Assembly: GCF_030929605.1 (NCBI RefSeq)
Contig: NZ_JAVFVS010000009.1
Location: forward strand, 1 to 64,000
DNA length: 64,000 bases
Reading direction: 5' to 3'
Source: Flavobacterium sp. LHD-80
GTDB lineage: Bacteria > Bacteroidota > Bacteroidia > Flavobacteriales > Flavobacteriaceae
The translations under genes were made by a program, and so were the position numbers. The notes beneath the pieces were generated by a model. That model was given only the letters and a program-made list of their open reading frames with translations, was not told the DNA's origin and made no database searches. Below, piece by piece: positions 9,011-20,200 of this stretch (position 1 is the stretch's first letter; each line of letters opens with the position of its first letter).

Positions 9011-10996
9011 TTAAAGCTGACTTTCATTTGCAACAGCATCTTGCCATTTATCCCAAACCTTAACATTAGGATCATAGCCATCATAACCGTAGTTCTGACT
9101 CAATTTACCTTTAATATTTGCCGTTATAGCACTGTTTGGAATTGGCCAGTAGTTATTACGTTTATCCATCGTATAAAACTTAGTACCATTTGGAACCACA
9201 ATTCCGCTTGGGTATTTGTTATATAACGTGTAATGCGCAATACGTTGATACCAATAACTACCACCCGCTGCATCAGTTCCCGATTGTTTATCCCAATTGG
9301 CTTTATTGTAAGTCTGACCCCATTCGTCTGGTTTTCCACTCAGTGCTAAACAGTGCGAAATACGTTTTAACTCGACATTTCTCCATTCTTCCAAATAAAG
9401 TTCTCTTCCTCTTTCTGCGCAAATATCACCAATCGTTACTGTACCATACATTTGTGATGCGCCTGCTCTAGCTCTAACTGCATTTACATCCTGCGCTGCT
9501 CCACCAACATTACCTTGATAAAAACGTGCTTCGGCTCTTAATAAATAAGTTTCAGCCAAACGATATAAGTACCAATGTGCTTTACTTCCAGTACTAGCGC
9601 CTTGGAAATCAGTAGCATTTGGATTTGTTTCATTTACAACATCATGCAGATATATTTTATATAACGGAAAATCAAACCATTCACGCAGCGTATCTTTTGA
9701 CAATAAAGTGGTGCCATTTCTTAATCTAAAATTTTGACCATAAAATGTAGAAGTTCTATCACTATATTTAAGATCTTCCATATTTACCCAGTTACCTACT
9801 GTGCTGTTATGTCTAAGATCTTGTTTGTCTTCAACACCATTTACAACCCACATAGGATGTTGTGAATAGTAAGAAGCACTAATTGTAGCAATACCACGCC
9901 CAAGCGCTCTTGCGTAATCGTATTTAGCTTGATAATTTGCAGTGTTGTTTGAGGCAAAACGATTTGCTGCTTGTTTTCCATCTGGAGTTGTAACAGTTGC
10001 AGAATTCCAGTTAGGTCCAAAAATTCTCATTGAAGCGAATGGCAAAAATGACTGTACTCCACCATTTGGCATTACCATAATAGCTTCTCTATTACCTGCA
10101 ATAACCTTATTTTCAGGTCGGTGTAAATCCCAGATCACATTTCTATTAATTGTCCATGTTGTCGGATTTCCACCCGGATCAAAAGTTCCAAAACTAGCTT
10201 GCATTAAAGAATAGCCAGATGAATTAATCAGTATATCTGCCTGATTTTCTGCATCTTTAAATCTGCCTGAAGCCAAGTAACATTTAATCAATAACTGACG
10301 GCATGCTCCTTTGTTCACCACGCCTAAATAAGGCAATTTTGCTTGATCTGGCACCCACTCTACAGCTTTTTCCATATCGGCTGTAATCATTTCAATAATG
10401 GCTTCTTTTTTAGTAGAATAATAACTCTGCTTCGGAACTTCTAAAATTTTTGTAATCAACGGAATGTCTCCAAATTGATAAACCAAATTAAGATAACGAT
10501 AAGCTCTATGGAAATAAGCCTGACCAATATATTTACGTTTAACTTCTTCTGTTAAACTTGTCACATTATCAATATAAGTCAATACAGTATTAGCATGTTT
10601 AATACCTGTGTAAGCTTCATCCCAGTAAAATCCCAGGTAAAAATCATCATTTGTTGCTGTTTTAAAACTTCCCGTTGGAACTATCGTATTAGCAAAATCA
10701 GAAATCGTACTGCTATTATCTGTTTTTCCATATTTTGCCATATCCGAGAAAACATATTCTGTTCCAATAGGCACACTGTTGCTTGCACTATTATAGTGAA
10801 TGTAGTTGTTACGAAGTTGTTTATCGGCACTTGCTAAAACCGCCTGCAATCCAGATTCAGTACTAAATGTAGTTTCTGGTTCGTAAAACGAAAGCGGATC
10901 TGGCTCCAGAAAATCCTCTGAACAAGAAACCAAAAGAGCGGAAGCCACTACTAAAGGCGCAAGGATTGAAATTTTATTTTTTATATATTTTTTCAT
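9011..10996 (-). CDS. SusD/RagB-like outer-membrane glycan-binding lipoprotein
   Basis: A 661-aa lipoprotein: lipobox LLVSC followed by the SEDFLEPDP start common to SusD proteins, which tether at the outer leaflet and form the lid of the SusC channel. TPR-like helices (about 150-280: FHRAYRYLNLVYQFGDIPLI, GACRQLLIKCYLASGRFKDAENQAD) and the C-terminal region LLRAEARFYQGN...AAQDVNAVRARAG are characteristic. At 661 residues it is longer than typical (500-600). It begins 14 bp after the susC stop and is clearly its partner. Inferred ligand: the PUL1 galactan. Confidence 0.95.
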   Translation of the reverse strand: MKKYIKNKISILAPLVVASALLVSCSEDFLEPDPLSFYEPETTFSTESGLQAVLASADKQLRNNYIHYNSASNSVPIGTEYVFSDMAKYGKTDNSSTISDFANTIVPTGSFKTATNDDFYLGFYWDEAYTGIKHANTVLTYIDNVTSLTEEVKRKYIGQAYFHRAYRYLNLVYQFGDIPLITKILEVPKQSYYSTKKEAIIEMITADMEKAVEWVPDQAKLPYLGVVNKGACRQLLIKCYLASGRFKDAENQADILINSSGYSLMQASFGTFDPGGNPTTWTINRNVIWDLHRPENKVIAGNREAIMVMPNGGVQSFLPFASMRIFGPNWNSATVTTPDGKQAANRFASNNTANYQAKYDYARALGRGIATISASYYSQHPMWVVNGVEDKQDLRHNSTVGNWVNMEDLKYSDRTSTFYGQNFRLRNGTTLLSKDTLREWFDFPLYKIYLHDVVNETNPNATDFQGASTGSKAHWYLYRLAETYLLRAEARFYQGNVGGAAQDVNAVRARAGASQMYGTVTIGDICAERGRELYLEEWRNVELKRISHCLALSGKPDEWGQTYNKANWDKQSGTDAAGGSYWYQRIAHYTLYNKYPSGIVVPNGTKFYTMDKRNNYWPIPNSAITANIKGKLSQNYGYDGYDPNVKVWDKWQDAVANESQL

Positions 10997-11010
10997 TGTT
11001 GAATAATTTT

Positions 11011-14000
11011 TTAAAGTGAAACGTTAAATCCTAAATTAAACATTCGCGTTGCAAGCCCACCTGTTTCCGGATCACCATAATATTTCCATTCACCAGAAGC
11101 TGACCATGTTGCAGCGTTCTGAACAGAAGCATAAATTTTGAAATTTCTCACATGCAAACGATCAATAAGATCTTTGGGAAGTGAGTAAGCCAACGAAATA
11201 TTGTCTAAACGAATGAAACTGCGATCGTATAATTTTGCTACTCCAGCTCCCGCAGGTCCTCTGGCGTCAAGACGCGCCCAGTCATTCGTTGGATTGTCAA
11301 TTGTCCAATATGGATTTACAAATGGATTGTAGTTGTTTGTATACAAACTTCCATCATTATAATTATTCATATAACGTCCATCAAGTGATTTGTGTCCCAT
11401 GTACGAATACATATTGATTGCCAAATTCCAATTTTTGTAAATTTTGAATTCGTTGCGCAACGACCAGTTGATTGGAGGCGCTGTTTGTCCTAAAAACTGT
11501 TTGTCTTTTTCATTATAAGTTGGTTTTCCATTAACATCATCAGCAGTGTAGCTATTTTCAACTTTTGGGTCACCAGGACGTTGTCCGTATTTTGCAGCTT
11601 CTACAGCTTCATCTTTCTGCCAAATTCCGATTACTTTATAATCCCAGATTTGAGAAATCGGTCTTCCAATAAACCAACCATTTGTTTTGTCATCAGCTTC
11701 TTTGGTGTCAACGACATTTCCATTGGCATCTTTAACATCTTCCATGTTGCCATACAATCTTTTAATAATATTCTTGTTGTATGAAAAAGCGACCATCGTC
11801 GTCCATTCAAAGTTTGGTTTCTTGATGTTTAAAGTAGTAAGGCTTATTTCAATACCTTTGTTTTCAACCTCTCCAAGATTAGTTGCAATTGATGAAAACC
11901 CAGTAAACACAGGCAAACGCTGGCTCATGATCATATCATTCGTAACCGATCTGTAAACATCGATTGTACTTGTAATTCGGTCATTTAAGAAACCTAAATC
12001 AAGACCAATATTTGTTGCTGTTGTTTTTTCCCATTGCAAATTAGGATTTGCCATACGGTCGATTCCCAGATATTTCATATCAACAATATTTCCTGAAGCA
12101 TCAAGATATCCCATTGTCGCTCCCGTACCAGAACTTAAGTTTGCTAAAGCCAAGTATGGATCTGCAAGCGATCTGTTTCCATTTTTACCCCATGACAAAC
12201 GTAATTTACCAGTACTTAGTGGTTCCCATTTAAACCAGCTTTCTTTATTAAAGCTCCATCCTAATGCTACAGAAGGAAACGTTGCGTAAGGATAAGAAGC
12301 ACCAAATGCCGAATATCCATCACGACGTACCGTTCCTGTTATCATGTAACGATTGTCATAAGAATAGAAAAGCCTTCCCATTAATGCATCTGCTGTTTGG
12401 TGTGTATCTGTAGATGTAAACGTACTATTTGCTAGTGTTGCATTAGCAATATTGTGATATCCTAAGGCATCTGAAGGCTGAATATTATTTGCATCAATAC
12501 GATCTGACCATGTTTTTAGATCTTCGGCTTCTTGAACAAAAGTTGCTATAATATGGTGTTTTCCATTAAATGTGTGATCCCACGCTACTGTATTGTTTAT
12601 GTTCCAAGTGAATTTTTTACCGTTTTCTCTATCTACTCCTATATTAGCAGCACTCCAGTTTTTATTCCCAGCCGACTGAAAATAGCGGTTGTAAAAAAAT
12701 TCATAACGCGGTGAAGCATTAAATGAATACGTAATATCGAAAGGCAACGTTACTTTTGTATTAAAAATGGTATTCAGTACAGTATACCCTCTATCAAGGT
12801 CCATATACTGGCGATCATAGTAATAATTGTATCCACCTATTGTTGGTCCCATTGGCTGTCTAGCATAATCGCCATTTGCTTCTTTAAAATTAGCAAACGG
12901 GCTGTTTCTTAACATATTTGCATCCCAATAATTTGTTCCTGTACCTACAGAAATATCTCCATCTGAACGATCTTGAAAATTTACGTTTGCTCCAAATTCA
13001 AGCCAATCTGTAATTTTAGCATCCACTTTCATATTGGCACGAACTGAAGTATAATCATTACCTTGAATAGCTCCCTCTGAAGATAAATAACCCAAAGACA
13101 TGTAGTAATTTACTTTGTCACTTGCTCCAGAAACACTTAAATTATTATCGCGATTGATTCCAGTTCTAAAAGTACTGTCATACCAATCGTGCGTTTTTCC
13201 ATCTGTAAAATTCTTCAAAAGCGTAGCATCAGTAATACCTAAACGAAGTCCCCAAACTTCATTTAAACTTTTTCCTGCTATTTGAGCTGCTGGTTGATAC
13301 GCTAACCATTGCGCCTCAGTAATACCGTACTGACTTAATTGACTAGGATTTGTGTAATAGCCAGGTTTTCCTGCTGCAGTTCCTGTAACCCACGCCTCAT
13401 AATTTCCAGTTGCAGTATTTGTACCATAGGTTTTAGCAGTTTCCCAATCTTCACGATATTTTACATATCCTTCTGGAGAATACACATTACGATAAGCACT
13501 TTCATTTACAATTGTCATGTTTGTAGTCAAATTAATAATAGGCTTACCTGTTTTTCCTTTTTTAGTTGAAATAACGATAACTCCCGCCGCCGCTTTTGAT
13601 CCATAAACAGCTGTTGCCGATGCATCTTTTAAAACATCAATCTGACCAACATCATCCGGATTAATTTCTGAAAGCTCACCGTAGAACTGCATTCCGTCTA
13701 AAATAATAAGCGGTGAATTATGACCCGCACCATCAGGATTGTATACAGAAGTTTGCCCACGAATCTGCAAAGATCCTCCTCCTTTTGCAGCAGGATCATA
13801 ACCTACTTTTAAACCCGGAACTCCCCTTAATAAATCTTGAACCGTCTGTGGATTTTGGTTTGCTAAAGCATCTGGTTTAACCTGAACAATTGCGCCCGTT
13901 AAATCGCTTTTTTTCATTTTACCGTATCCAACAACGACAACTTCATTTAATGAAGCAGCATCTTCTATAAGCTGAATTGTAATATTTGATTTATTTTTTA

Positions 14001-14343
14001 CTTGAACTTCCTGAGTCACAAATCCAATATAAGAAACCACTAAAATTGCGTTTTGATCTCCCTTTAAATTAAATTTTCCGTCAAAATCTGTAATGGTACT
14101 AATCTTCGTTCCTTTAATCGAAACTGTAGCTCCTGGAAGCGGCACTCCTTTTTGGTCTTTAACTTGTCCGCTTATTCCATCTTGCTGTTCAATTTTTTCC
14201 AGCGCATTTGTTGCTGAAGGTTCACCTGCGTATACCTGTACTTGAGTTAATGAAACCAGCACACAAAAAATGGCAAGTCTCTTTTTAAAATCAAATCCAG
14301 ATACATAATCAGGAGTCTTCATCTTCCTAATAAAGTTTTTCAT
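11011..14343 (-). CDS. SusC/RagA TonB-dependent glycan transporter
   Basis: A 1110-aa outer-membrane protein. After an extended signal region (about 1-40) comes a carboxypeptidase-regulatory-like domain (about 57-135: ISGQVKDQKGVPLPGATVSIKG), a TonB plug (about 145-260: SDLTGAIVQVKPDAL, VPGLKVGYDP, DVGQIDVLKDASATAVYGS) and a 22-strand barrel ending in FNLGFNVSL. It imports oligosaccharides in an energy-dependent way with the adjoining SusD. A later Met at residue 8 is an alternative start. Its promoter has a -7 box but no -33 TTG, and carries the proposed HTCS direct repeats. Confidence 0.96.
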   Translation of the reverse strand: MKNFIRKMKTPDYVSGFDFKKRLAIFCVLVSLTQVQVYAGEPSATNALEKIEQQDGISGQVKDQKGVPLPGATVSIKGTKISTITDFDGKFNLKGDQNAILVVSYIGFVTQEVQVKNKSNITIQLIEDAASLNEVVVVGYGKMKKSDLTGAIVQVKPDALANQNPQTVQDLLRGVPGLKVGYDPAAKGGGSLQIRGQTSVYNPDGAGHNSPLIILDGMQFYGELSEINPDDVGQIDVLKDASATAVYGSKAAAGVIVISTKKGKTGKPIINLTTNMTIVNESAYRNVYSPEGYVKYREDWETAKTYGTNTATGNYEAWVTGTAAGKPGYYTNPSQLSQYGITEAQWLAYQPAAQIAGKSLNEVWGLRLGITDATLLKNFTDGKTHDWYDSTFRTGINRDNNLSVSGASDKVNYYMSLGYLSSEGAIQGNDYTSVRANMKVDAKITDWLEFGANVNFQDRSDGDISVGTGTNYWDANMLRNSPFANFKEANGDYARQPMGPTIGGYNYYYDRQYMDLDRGYTVLNTIFNTKVTLPFDITYSFNASPRYEFFYNRYFQSAGNKNWSAANIGVDRENGKKFTWNINNTVAWDHTFNGKHHIIATFVQEAEDLKTWSDRIDANNIQPSDALGYHNIANATLANSTFTSTDTHQTADALMGRLFYSYDNRYMITGTVRRDGYSAFGASYPYATFPSVALGWSFNKESWFKWEPLSTGKLRLSWGKNGNRSLADPYLALANLSSGTGATMGYLDASGNIVDMKYLGIDRMANPNLQWEKTTATNIGLDLGFLNDRITSTIDVYRSVTNDMIMSQRLPVFTGFSSIATNLGEVENKGIEISLTTLNIKKPNFEWTTMVAFSYNKNIIKRLYGNMEDVKDANGNVVDTKEADDKTNGWFIGRPISQIWDYKVIGIWQKDEAVEAAKYGQRPGDPKVENSYTADDVNGKPTYNEKDKQFLGQTAPPINWSLRNEFKIYKNWNLAINMYSYMGHKSLDGRYMNNYNDGSLYTNNYNPFVNPYWTIDNPTNDWARLDARGPAGAGVAKLYDRSFIRLDNISLAYSLPKDLIDRLHVRNFKIYASVQNAATWSASGEWKYYGDPETGGLATRMFNLGFNVSL

Positions 14344-14424
14344 TTTCTTGGTTGTAATTTTGGTTAAATAATTAGTTTGGTTTAAATCGAAGTTGTTATG
14401 AATTACAGCATTCGATTTGAGCTA

Positions 14425-14492
14425 CAAATCTAACAGAACACTGCTGTTGCAGAGGGGGGATTTATGATAATAAAGAAGGGGCAAATTGGTAT
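14425..14492 (-). promoter_or_regulatory. susC (PUL1) promoter with proposed HTCS operator
   Basis: On the minus strand TAGATTTG (14432-14425) fits the TAnnTTTG -7 box; no TTG lies at a -33 position. Upstream, two 15-bp elements start 22 bp apart: 14456-14470 (GGGGATTTATGATAA on the plus strand) and 14478-14492 (GGGGCAAATTGGTAT). The nearer copy covers the place of the missing -33 box, as expected for activator-dependent initiation. The same arrangement occurs ahead of the beta-galactosidase gene. Confidence 0.65.
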
Positions 14493-14742
14493 ATGACCGC
14501 TAAAACACTAAGTTTTTAAGACATTCCTAAAAAAATCCACAGCATAAATCAAAAATTCATAAATATATATTCTCTTTTTATCGGAAGTAATATTTGAAGG
14601 AAGCACAAAATTTTATATAAATATTAGCAGATTTCATTTTTTAAAAAGCAACTTTTTTGAAGTTTAAAGGGCCCAATGTCTTTTTCTTTTTAGTTAGAAT
14701 TTATCTCTTTTAAAACTTCTTTTTGTGCATTTTGACAAAAGA

Positions 14743-14781
14743 AAATCGGCTTAATTTCATTGAAGAAATCAAGCCGATTTA
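14743..14781 (-). terminator. Terminator after GH105
   Basis: AAATCGGCTT and AAGCCGATTT form a perfect 10-bp stem around a loop of about 17 bases; on the minus strand the stem is followed by TTTTCTTTTG. It ends the HTCS-DUF2264-GH105 transcription unit and separates it from susC. The rest of 14493-14742 is AT-rich with no gene or recognisable element. Confidence 0.8.
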
Positions 14782-14800
14782 ATCATTCTTTTACTGAAGA

Positions 14801-15955
14801 TTATTTCACAAAACGATACATTTCTGAAGCTGCTAATAAAAAAGCGCCCACACCAAAATCGGCTGTAGAATTTTTATCGACCACTTGTCCCGGAATTGCT
14901 TTTTCGCCAATAGGCTGTACGTAACCCACAGTTCCATCTGTCTGAAGTGCAAAAGTGGTTAAGTAGTTCCAAGATTTTTCTGCTACTGGCAAATAAGTTT
15001 TTTTATCTAAAATTCCATTGTTGATTCCCCATAAAAAACCGTAAGTAAAAAAAGCAGTTCCGCTCGTTTCAGGTCCTGGTGCATGTTCTGGATCCAAAAT
15101 ACTTCTGGTCCAATAGCCGTCTTTTTGTTGCTGTGCCGCCAATGCCTGCGCCATCTCTTTAAAACGAGCGATATATTCATTTCTATGTTTGGCTGATTTT
15201 GGCAAATCCTGAATAATTTTAGCATAACCAGCAAAAATCCATCCGTCACCTCTCGCCCAAAAGTCTTTTTTGCCGTTTGCACTTTTATGTTTTGGATACA
15301 CATATTTAGCATCACGGAAATATAATTTTGACTCCGAATCGTACATTATACTGTCAGCATATTGCAAATAAGAATGTAATTTTTCAAGGTACATTTCATT
15401 TCCAGTAACGTTGTACAGCTTCGTCATTACTGGCATTACCATATACAAGCCATCAACCCACCACCAATAATCATTTGCTGGAGTGCTCATTTCATACTCC
15501 ATAACTTCTTTTGCGCGTGCAATTTTATTCGGATCCTTTTTTCCTGTAAAATTGTATAAATCAATATACGTCTGGAAACAAATCTGCCAATCCCCAAATA
15601 ATACATGTTTGTCTGTTTCTCCGTAATTGTATTTCCATTCTGATTTATCAGTTGATTTAGCACCCATCCACTGGTTTTTCTCGGCCCAAGCCATCGAATA
15701 ATCCAAATATTTTTTGTTTTTAGTTACCTTGTAAGCTTCCATATTTCCAGTATGATACGCCGAAACATGCCAAAAAGAATTTCCTTGTTCCGGATGTGTA
15801 CTTTGCCAGCGGTTATTTACTTTATCGATAATGGCAACAACATCTTTTTTTGATTCTTTTATTGCAGATTGCTGTTTTACTGCGCTGCTTTTACAGCCAA
15901 CAACTGCAATTGAAATAGCAGATAAAGCAATAAAAATTGATTTTTTAAAATACAT
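14801..15955 (-). CDS. GH105 (GH88-like) unsaturated glucuronyl / rhamnogalacturonyl hydrolase lipoprotein
   Basis: A 384-aa lipoprotein (lipobox VVGC, Cys21). The remainder is an alpha/alpha-barrel with GH105 hallmarks: AWAEKNQW, LFGDWQICFQTYIDLY, WWWVDGLYMVMPVM with D168 as the likely catalytic Asp, and FWARGDGWIFAGYAKI. The family hydrates the 4,5-unsaturated uronic acid left by polysaccharide lyases to release it. In arabinogalactan degradation the equivalent enzymes process unsaturated glucuronate made by a rhamnose-glucuronate lyase; no lyase is visible here. It follows the DUF2264 gene by 25 bp and ends at a strong terminator. Confidence 0.88.
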   Translation of the reverse strand: MYFKKSIFIALSAISIAVVGCKSSAVKQQSAIKESKKDVVAIIDKVNNRWQSTHPEQGNSFWHVSAYHTGNMEAYKVTKNKKYLDYSMAWAEKNQWMGAKSTDKSEWKYNYGETDKHVLFGDWQICFQTYIDLYNFTGKKDPNKIARAKEVMEYEMSTPANDYWWWVDGLYMVMPVMTKLYNVTGNEMYLEKLHSYLQYADSIMYDSESKLYFRDAKYVYPKHKSANGKKDFWARGDGWIFAGYAKIIQDLPKSAKHRNEYIARFKEMAQALAAQQQKDGYWTRSILDPEHAPGPETSGTAFFTYGFLWGINNGILDKKTYLPVAEKSWNYLTTFALQTDGTVGYVQPIGEKAIPGQVVDKNSTADFGVGAFLLAASEMYRFVK

Positions 15956-15980
15956 AATTATAGTAAGATTAGGCGTTTAG

Positions 15981-17222
15981 TTATTTTGAAGCGTGGTCAA
16001 TCGAGATTTCCAGACCACACCATATTTTCTTTTGTGTCCAAGGCTGATAAGCGTCAGCCCAAAACGGGTCAGAAACTGGCAGACCCAGAACTAAAAAGGC
16101 TTCTGTACACAAATACAAACTTCCGGTTGAAATATAGCCTTCGCCAATATTTTGCTGATGACCGTATAAACCAATCTGAAGCCAGCCATTTTTATCAAAA
16201 GTTCCCTTTGCATTTATCTGATTATTAATCATAAAATAAAGTGCCGAACGAACTTGAGCTGGAGCAATTTCTTTTGGCAATTCCTTCCAAAGTGCAATCT
16301 GAGAAAGCAATTGAAATGCACCAAAACGATAGGCCAACGATCTGCCAATTGGCGGATAAGTTCCTTCAGGAGAAATTAATCGTTCCTGAATTGCAGCATA
16401 TCTTCTAGCTCTATTTAGTTCTATTCCAAAGTCTTTTTTGTACTCTTCACTTTTTTCTTTTAGAAGATTTAAAATATCCAATTGCATTGGGTGAATTACA
16501 AAACTGTTATAATAATCCCAGTGAAAATCAGGTCCGTCGCCATAAGTTCCGTCTCCCAAATACCATTTTTTATGTTCTGATAAAGCATAATTCAAACGGT
16601 TTGCATCTTCATCTTTATCAAATTTAATAATGGCTGCCTCGATTATTCCGGCAAAAAGAAGCCAATTGCTTTTATAGGGTTCAATTACTCTTGTTGATTT
16701 CAAAGCCTTAATCACATTTTCTTTTGTAACGGCATCAAGCGGTTCCCAAAGCTGTTTTGGCGCGCGCATCAAAGCTTGAGCAAAAAAAGCAGCATCTACC
16801 AATGGTTGTTTGTCTTTTACAAAATTCATAAAATCTGCTCCGTTTGGATCTGTTGCATTATGAATTGATTTTTGTGCCAAAGCAATATACTTTGCTCTTA
16901 ATTTTCCTTCCGGAGTATTGTCTGGGCCTAATTCCAACCACGGAGCCATTCCAGAAAGTGTTCTTCCAAAAGCTTCTAAATATGTTACATGCGTTCTATC
17001 ATCCCACGCTCCTGGCGATTTTTCAACTGGCATCAGCGTTTTCAACTGATTATTGCTCAAAGCAGTCAAAACTGGATCTCCAATTTTAACTAAAGAAGCC
17101 ACAAAAAACTCCCTAACTTTTTCTGGAGAATCTTTTTCGGGTTTCTTTGATTGTGCTTGAACATTTAGAGCTAGCAAACAAATAAACACTGCTAAAACAG
17201 CATTTTTAAAACGATGACTCAT
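15981..17222 (-). CDS. DUF2264 family secreted protein (short form)
   Basis: 413 aa from the preferred ATG at 17222, which gives a clean signal peptide (MSHRFKNAVLAVFICLLALN then VQAQ); a longer frame to 17288 would add 22 charged residues and overlap the HTCS end, so it was rejected. The body is one DUF2264 domain (THVTYLEAFGRTLSGMAPWLELG, NWLLFAGIIEAAIIKF, YGDGPDFHWDYYNSFVIHPMQLDIL) with none of the C-terminal beta domain of its 670-aa relative. Likely periplasmic, acting on uronic-acid-containing oligosaccharides, perhaps as a beta-glucuronidase (inference). It sits between HTCS and GH105 in one operon. Confidence 0.82.
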   Translation of the reverse strand: MSHRFKNAVLAVFICLLALNVQAQSKKPEKDSPEKVREFFVASLVKIGDPVLTALSNNQLKTLMPVEKSPGAWDDRTHVTYLEAFGRTLSGMAPWLELGPDNTPEGKLRAKYIALAQKSIHNATDPNGADFMNFVKDKQPLVDAAFFAQALMRAPKQLWEPLDAVTKENVIKALKSTRVIEPYKSNWLLFAGIIEAAIIKFDKDEDANRLNYALSEHKKWYLGDGTYGDGPDFHWDYYNSFVIHPMQLDILNLLKEKSEEYKKDFGIELNRARRYAAIQERLISPEGTYPPIGRSLAYRFGAFQLLSQIALWKELPKEIAPAQVRSALYFMINNQINAKGTFDKNGWLQIGLYGHQQNIGEGYISTGSLYLCTEAFLVLGLPVSDPFWADAYQPWTQKKIWCGLEISIDHASK

Positions 17223-17262
17223 ATATTTTCTTTTATATTTTCTTTCTTCTTGCTTCTTACTT

Positions 17263-20200
17263 CTACGTTGATTTCCAAAAACTTTCATTCAGAATATATT
17301 TGTTATCCTTCACGTTTTGGTACTTCTTTTTAAATTCTGACGGATTCAGATTGTAAAACTGCTGGAAATGTTTTCTGAAATATTTTATATCACCAAAACC
17401 AGCAATTGAAGCCGCTTGGCTTATTTGCAAATCGGTTGTAATTAATAATGTTGCGACTTTTCGAAGACGCACATTTCGGGTAAATTCTAAAACTGATTTT
17501 CCTGTAATTTTTTTGATTTTTTTGTAAACCAAAGAATGACTCATTCCTAACTCACTTGCCAAATCTTTAATATTAAAATTATCCACATCCAAATTAGAAT
17601 CAATGAGTTCGATAATTTTATCGAGCAGTTTTTTATCCTCATCAGAGAGTTTTGGTCCGGCAACATTTTTTGTAACCGAATTAAGCAGGTAATTCTGTTC
17701 ACTGTCACGGCGGGTCAGGATTCCATTAATTCTCGCCAATAAATAATCGTTGTCAAATGGTTTTGTGATGTAATCATCGGCACCAACTTCGGCACCTTTC
17801 AATTTCACATCTTCAGAGGTTCCTCCCGTTAAAAGAATTACGGGAATATGTTTTAAATCGGGATCGGTTTTTATGTGTTTACAGAATGCTACGCCGTTCA
17901 TTTCGCCCATTACAACATCCGAAATAATTAAATCGGGCTGTACTTTTTTGACAATACTTAAAGCCATTTCAGCATTTTCAGCCGCAGTTACATGGTATTT
18001 AGACGTTAATATTCTCTTTAAATAATTTCTGATTTGAACATTGTCATCAACAATTAAAATACTTTTTGCATCCTTAATTAAATCATGTACATTTTCTGGT
18101 TCTTCAACAGTTGGCAAAACATTTTCGCGAATTACAGTATCTTCCAAAGCTTCATCTAAAAATAAAGTTCGGTCACTTAAATCCTCACGAATTTCAATAT
18201 CTCCAAAATGTTCTTTTCCAAGAAGCAGTTTCATTTCAAAAACAGAACCTCCATTTTCATTATCACGACAACTTACTTTTCCGTGATGCTGTTCTATAAA
18301 CTGTTTTACGAGATACAAACCAATACCGAATCCTTTGCGGTTATTCTTGATGTTTTTACCCGACTGATAAAACAAGTTGAAAATTTTGTCTTTGTCAGCA
18401 TCTACAACTCCTTCTCCGTTATCAATAACATTTATAATAATCTCATTTTCTGTGCAACGCAAATTGACAGCAACTTTTCCATTTTCTTTTTCAGTGAACT
18501 TTAAAGCATTCGAAATCAAATTAAACAAAGCCATTTCTATCTTTTCCCGATCGACATAAACCATCAAGTTTTCTTCTGAAATACTAAAACTGTAATCTAT
18601 TTTTTTTGATTTAGCATGATGCACAAAACAACTGAAAACCTCTTTGCACAATTCAACAATATCAATTTGTCCTACTTTTAATTTTCCTGTTTCAGTTTCC
18701 GTTTTTCTAAAAAGAAGCAACTGATCTACTAAACTCAATAATCTTCTTGAATTGCTGTACACCATTTCAATTGCTGCGGGATCAATCTGCTGTTCAGCGC
18801 CATAAATAATATCTTTCAGCGGATTGATAATCATGGTTAATGGCGACCTGAATTCATGAGAAATATTGGTAAAAAAAGTTAGTTTTTTCTCGTTCAGTTC
18901 TTTTTCCTGTTTTGCCAAATCCTGAGAAAGTCGAACTTCGTATTTTAATCGCGCCTGTTGACGCTGATATTTATCTACTACATAAATTGCAAGAACAAGT
19001 GCCACAAAATAAAAGAAATAAGCCCAACCACTTCTGTACCAAGGAGGTAAAATTGTAATAGGCATTGAAATAGCTTTTGTATTCCAGACACCTTCCGCAT
19101 TTGTTGATTTAATTTTTAGGACATAATCACCTTCTGTAATTCTAGAATAATTGGCGCTTCTGATATTATCTACATAATGCCACTGCGAATCCCATCCTTC
19201 TAAAAAATAAGCGTATGAAATTTTCTCTGGAAGGCTGTATTCCAGCGCAGCAAAATCGATATTCAACATCGATTCATCAAACGACAATTTTAATTTATCA
19301 ATTCCAAATGCGCCTAAACCCGCTTGATCATAAACTTTGTTATTTACTTTAATCGAAGTGATAACCACCTTTGGAAAAGCGTGAACCTGGCTGTTGACGT
19401 TTGTATTGATAATATTAAAACCTTTAATGCCTCCAAATACGATTTCACCAGTAGAAAGTCGCAACGCCGCATTGTAATTAAACTGATTGCTCTGAAGTCC
19501 GTCAGCATCATGATAACTTGTGATTTTTCCGGTGTCAACATTATATACAAATATTCCGTTGTAAGTGCTGCACCAATAAGCGCCTTGTTTATCGCGGACA
19601 ATATTTAAAATGGAGTTATTTGGAAGACCATTTCGCTGTGTCAGAAATTTTCGTTCAAAAGTTTTCGGATTAAAAAGCATCAATCCACCGCCTTCTGTCC
19701 CAACCAACATTTTTGTTTCTGAATGGGAAACTATAGAACGAACAGGATACTTTACATCAACTTCTCGTCGTTGCAATGTTTTTGGATCGAACTGAAATAA
19801 CTTCGAAAAATTCCCAATCCAAAGATTGCTTTTATCTTCTGCCATCGAAATGATACCACGAATTCCGGCATCGACAAAATCAAATTGATCCGTTTTTTCA
19901 TTGTAGCGATACAAACCTTCTTCGTCTGGAGAAGCAACCCACAAAACATTATTTTTACTTCGAAATAATACCCAAATATTCTTTTGAACTGCTTTGATTT
20001 TAGGATTAAAAAGATTGTATTTCTTAAAATTATGTGTCTGTGAATTAAAGAGACAAACTCCTCCTCCGTAGGTTCCAAACCAAGTTCCTTTAGCATCTTT
20101 TAAAATAACAGATACGAAATTATTGCTTAGTGAATTTGAGCTATTTGAGTTGTATGAATAATTAGTAAATGTATTCGTTTTTCTATTCCACAAACTTGCG

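Noticed and set aside
17223..17288. Longer DUF2264 frame overlapping the HTCS gene
   Set aside because: It adds 22 charged residues ahead of a good signal peptide; the ATG at 17222 is preferred.
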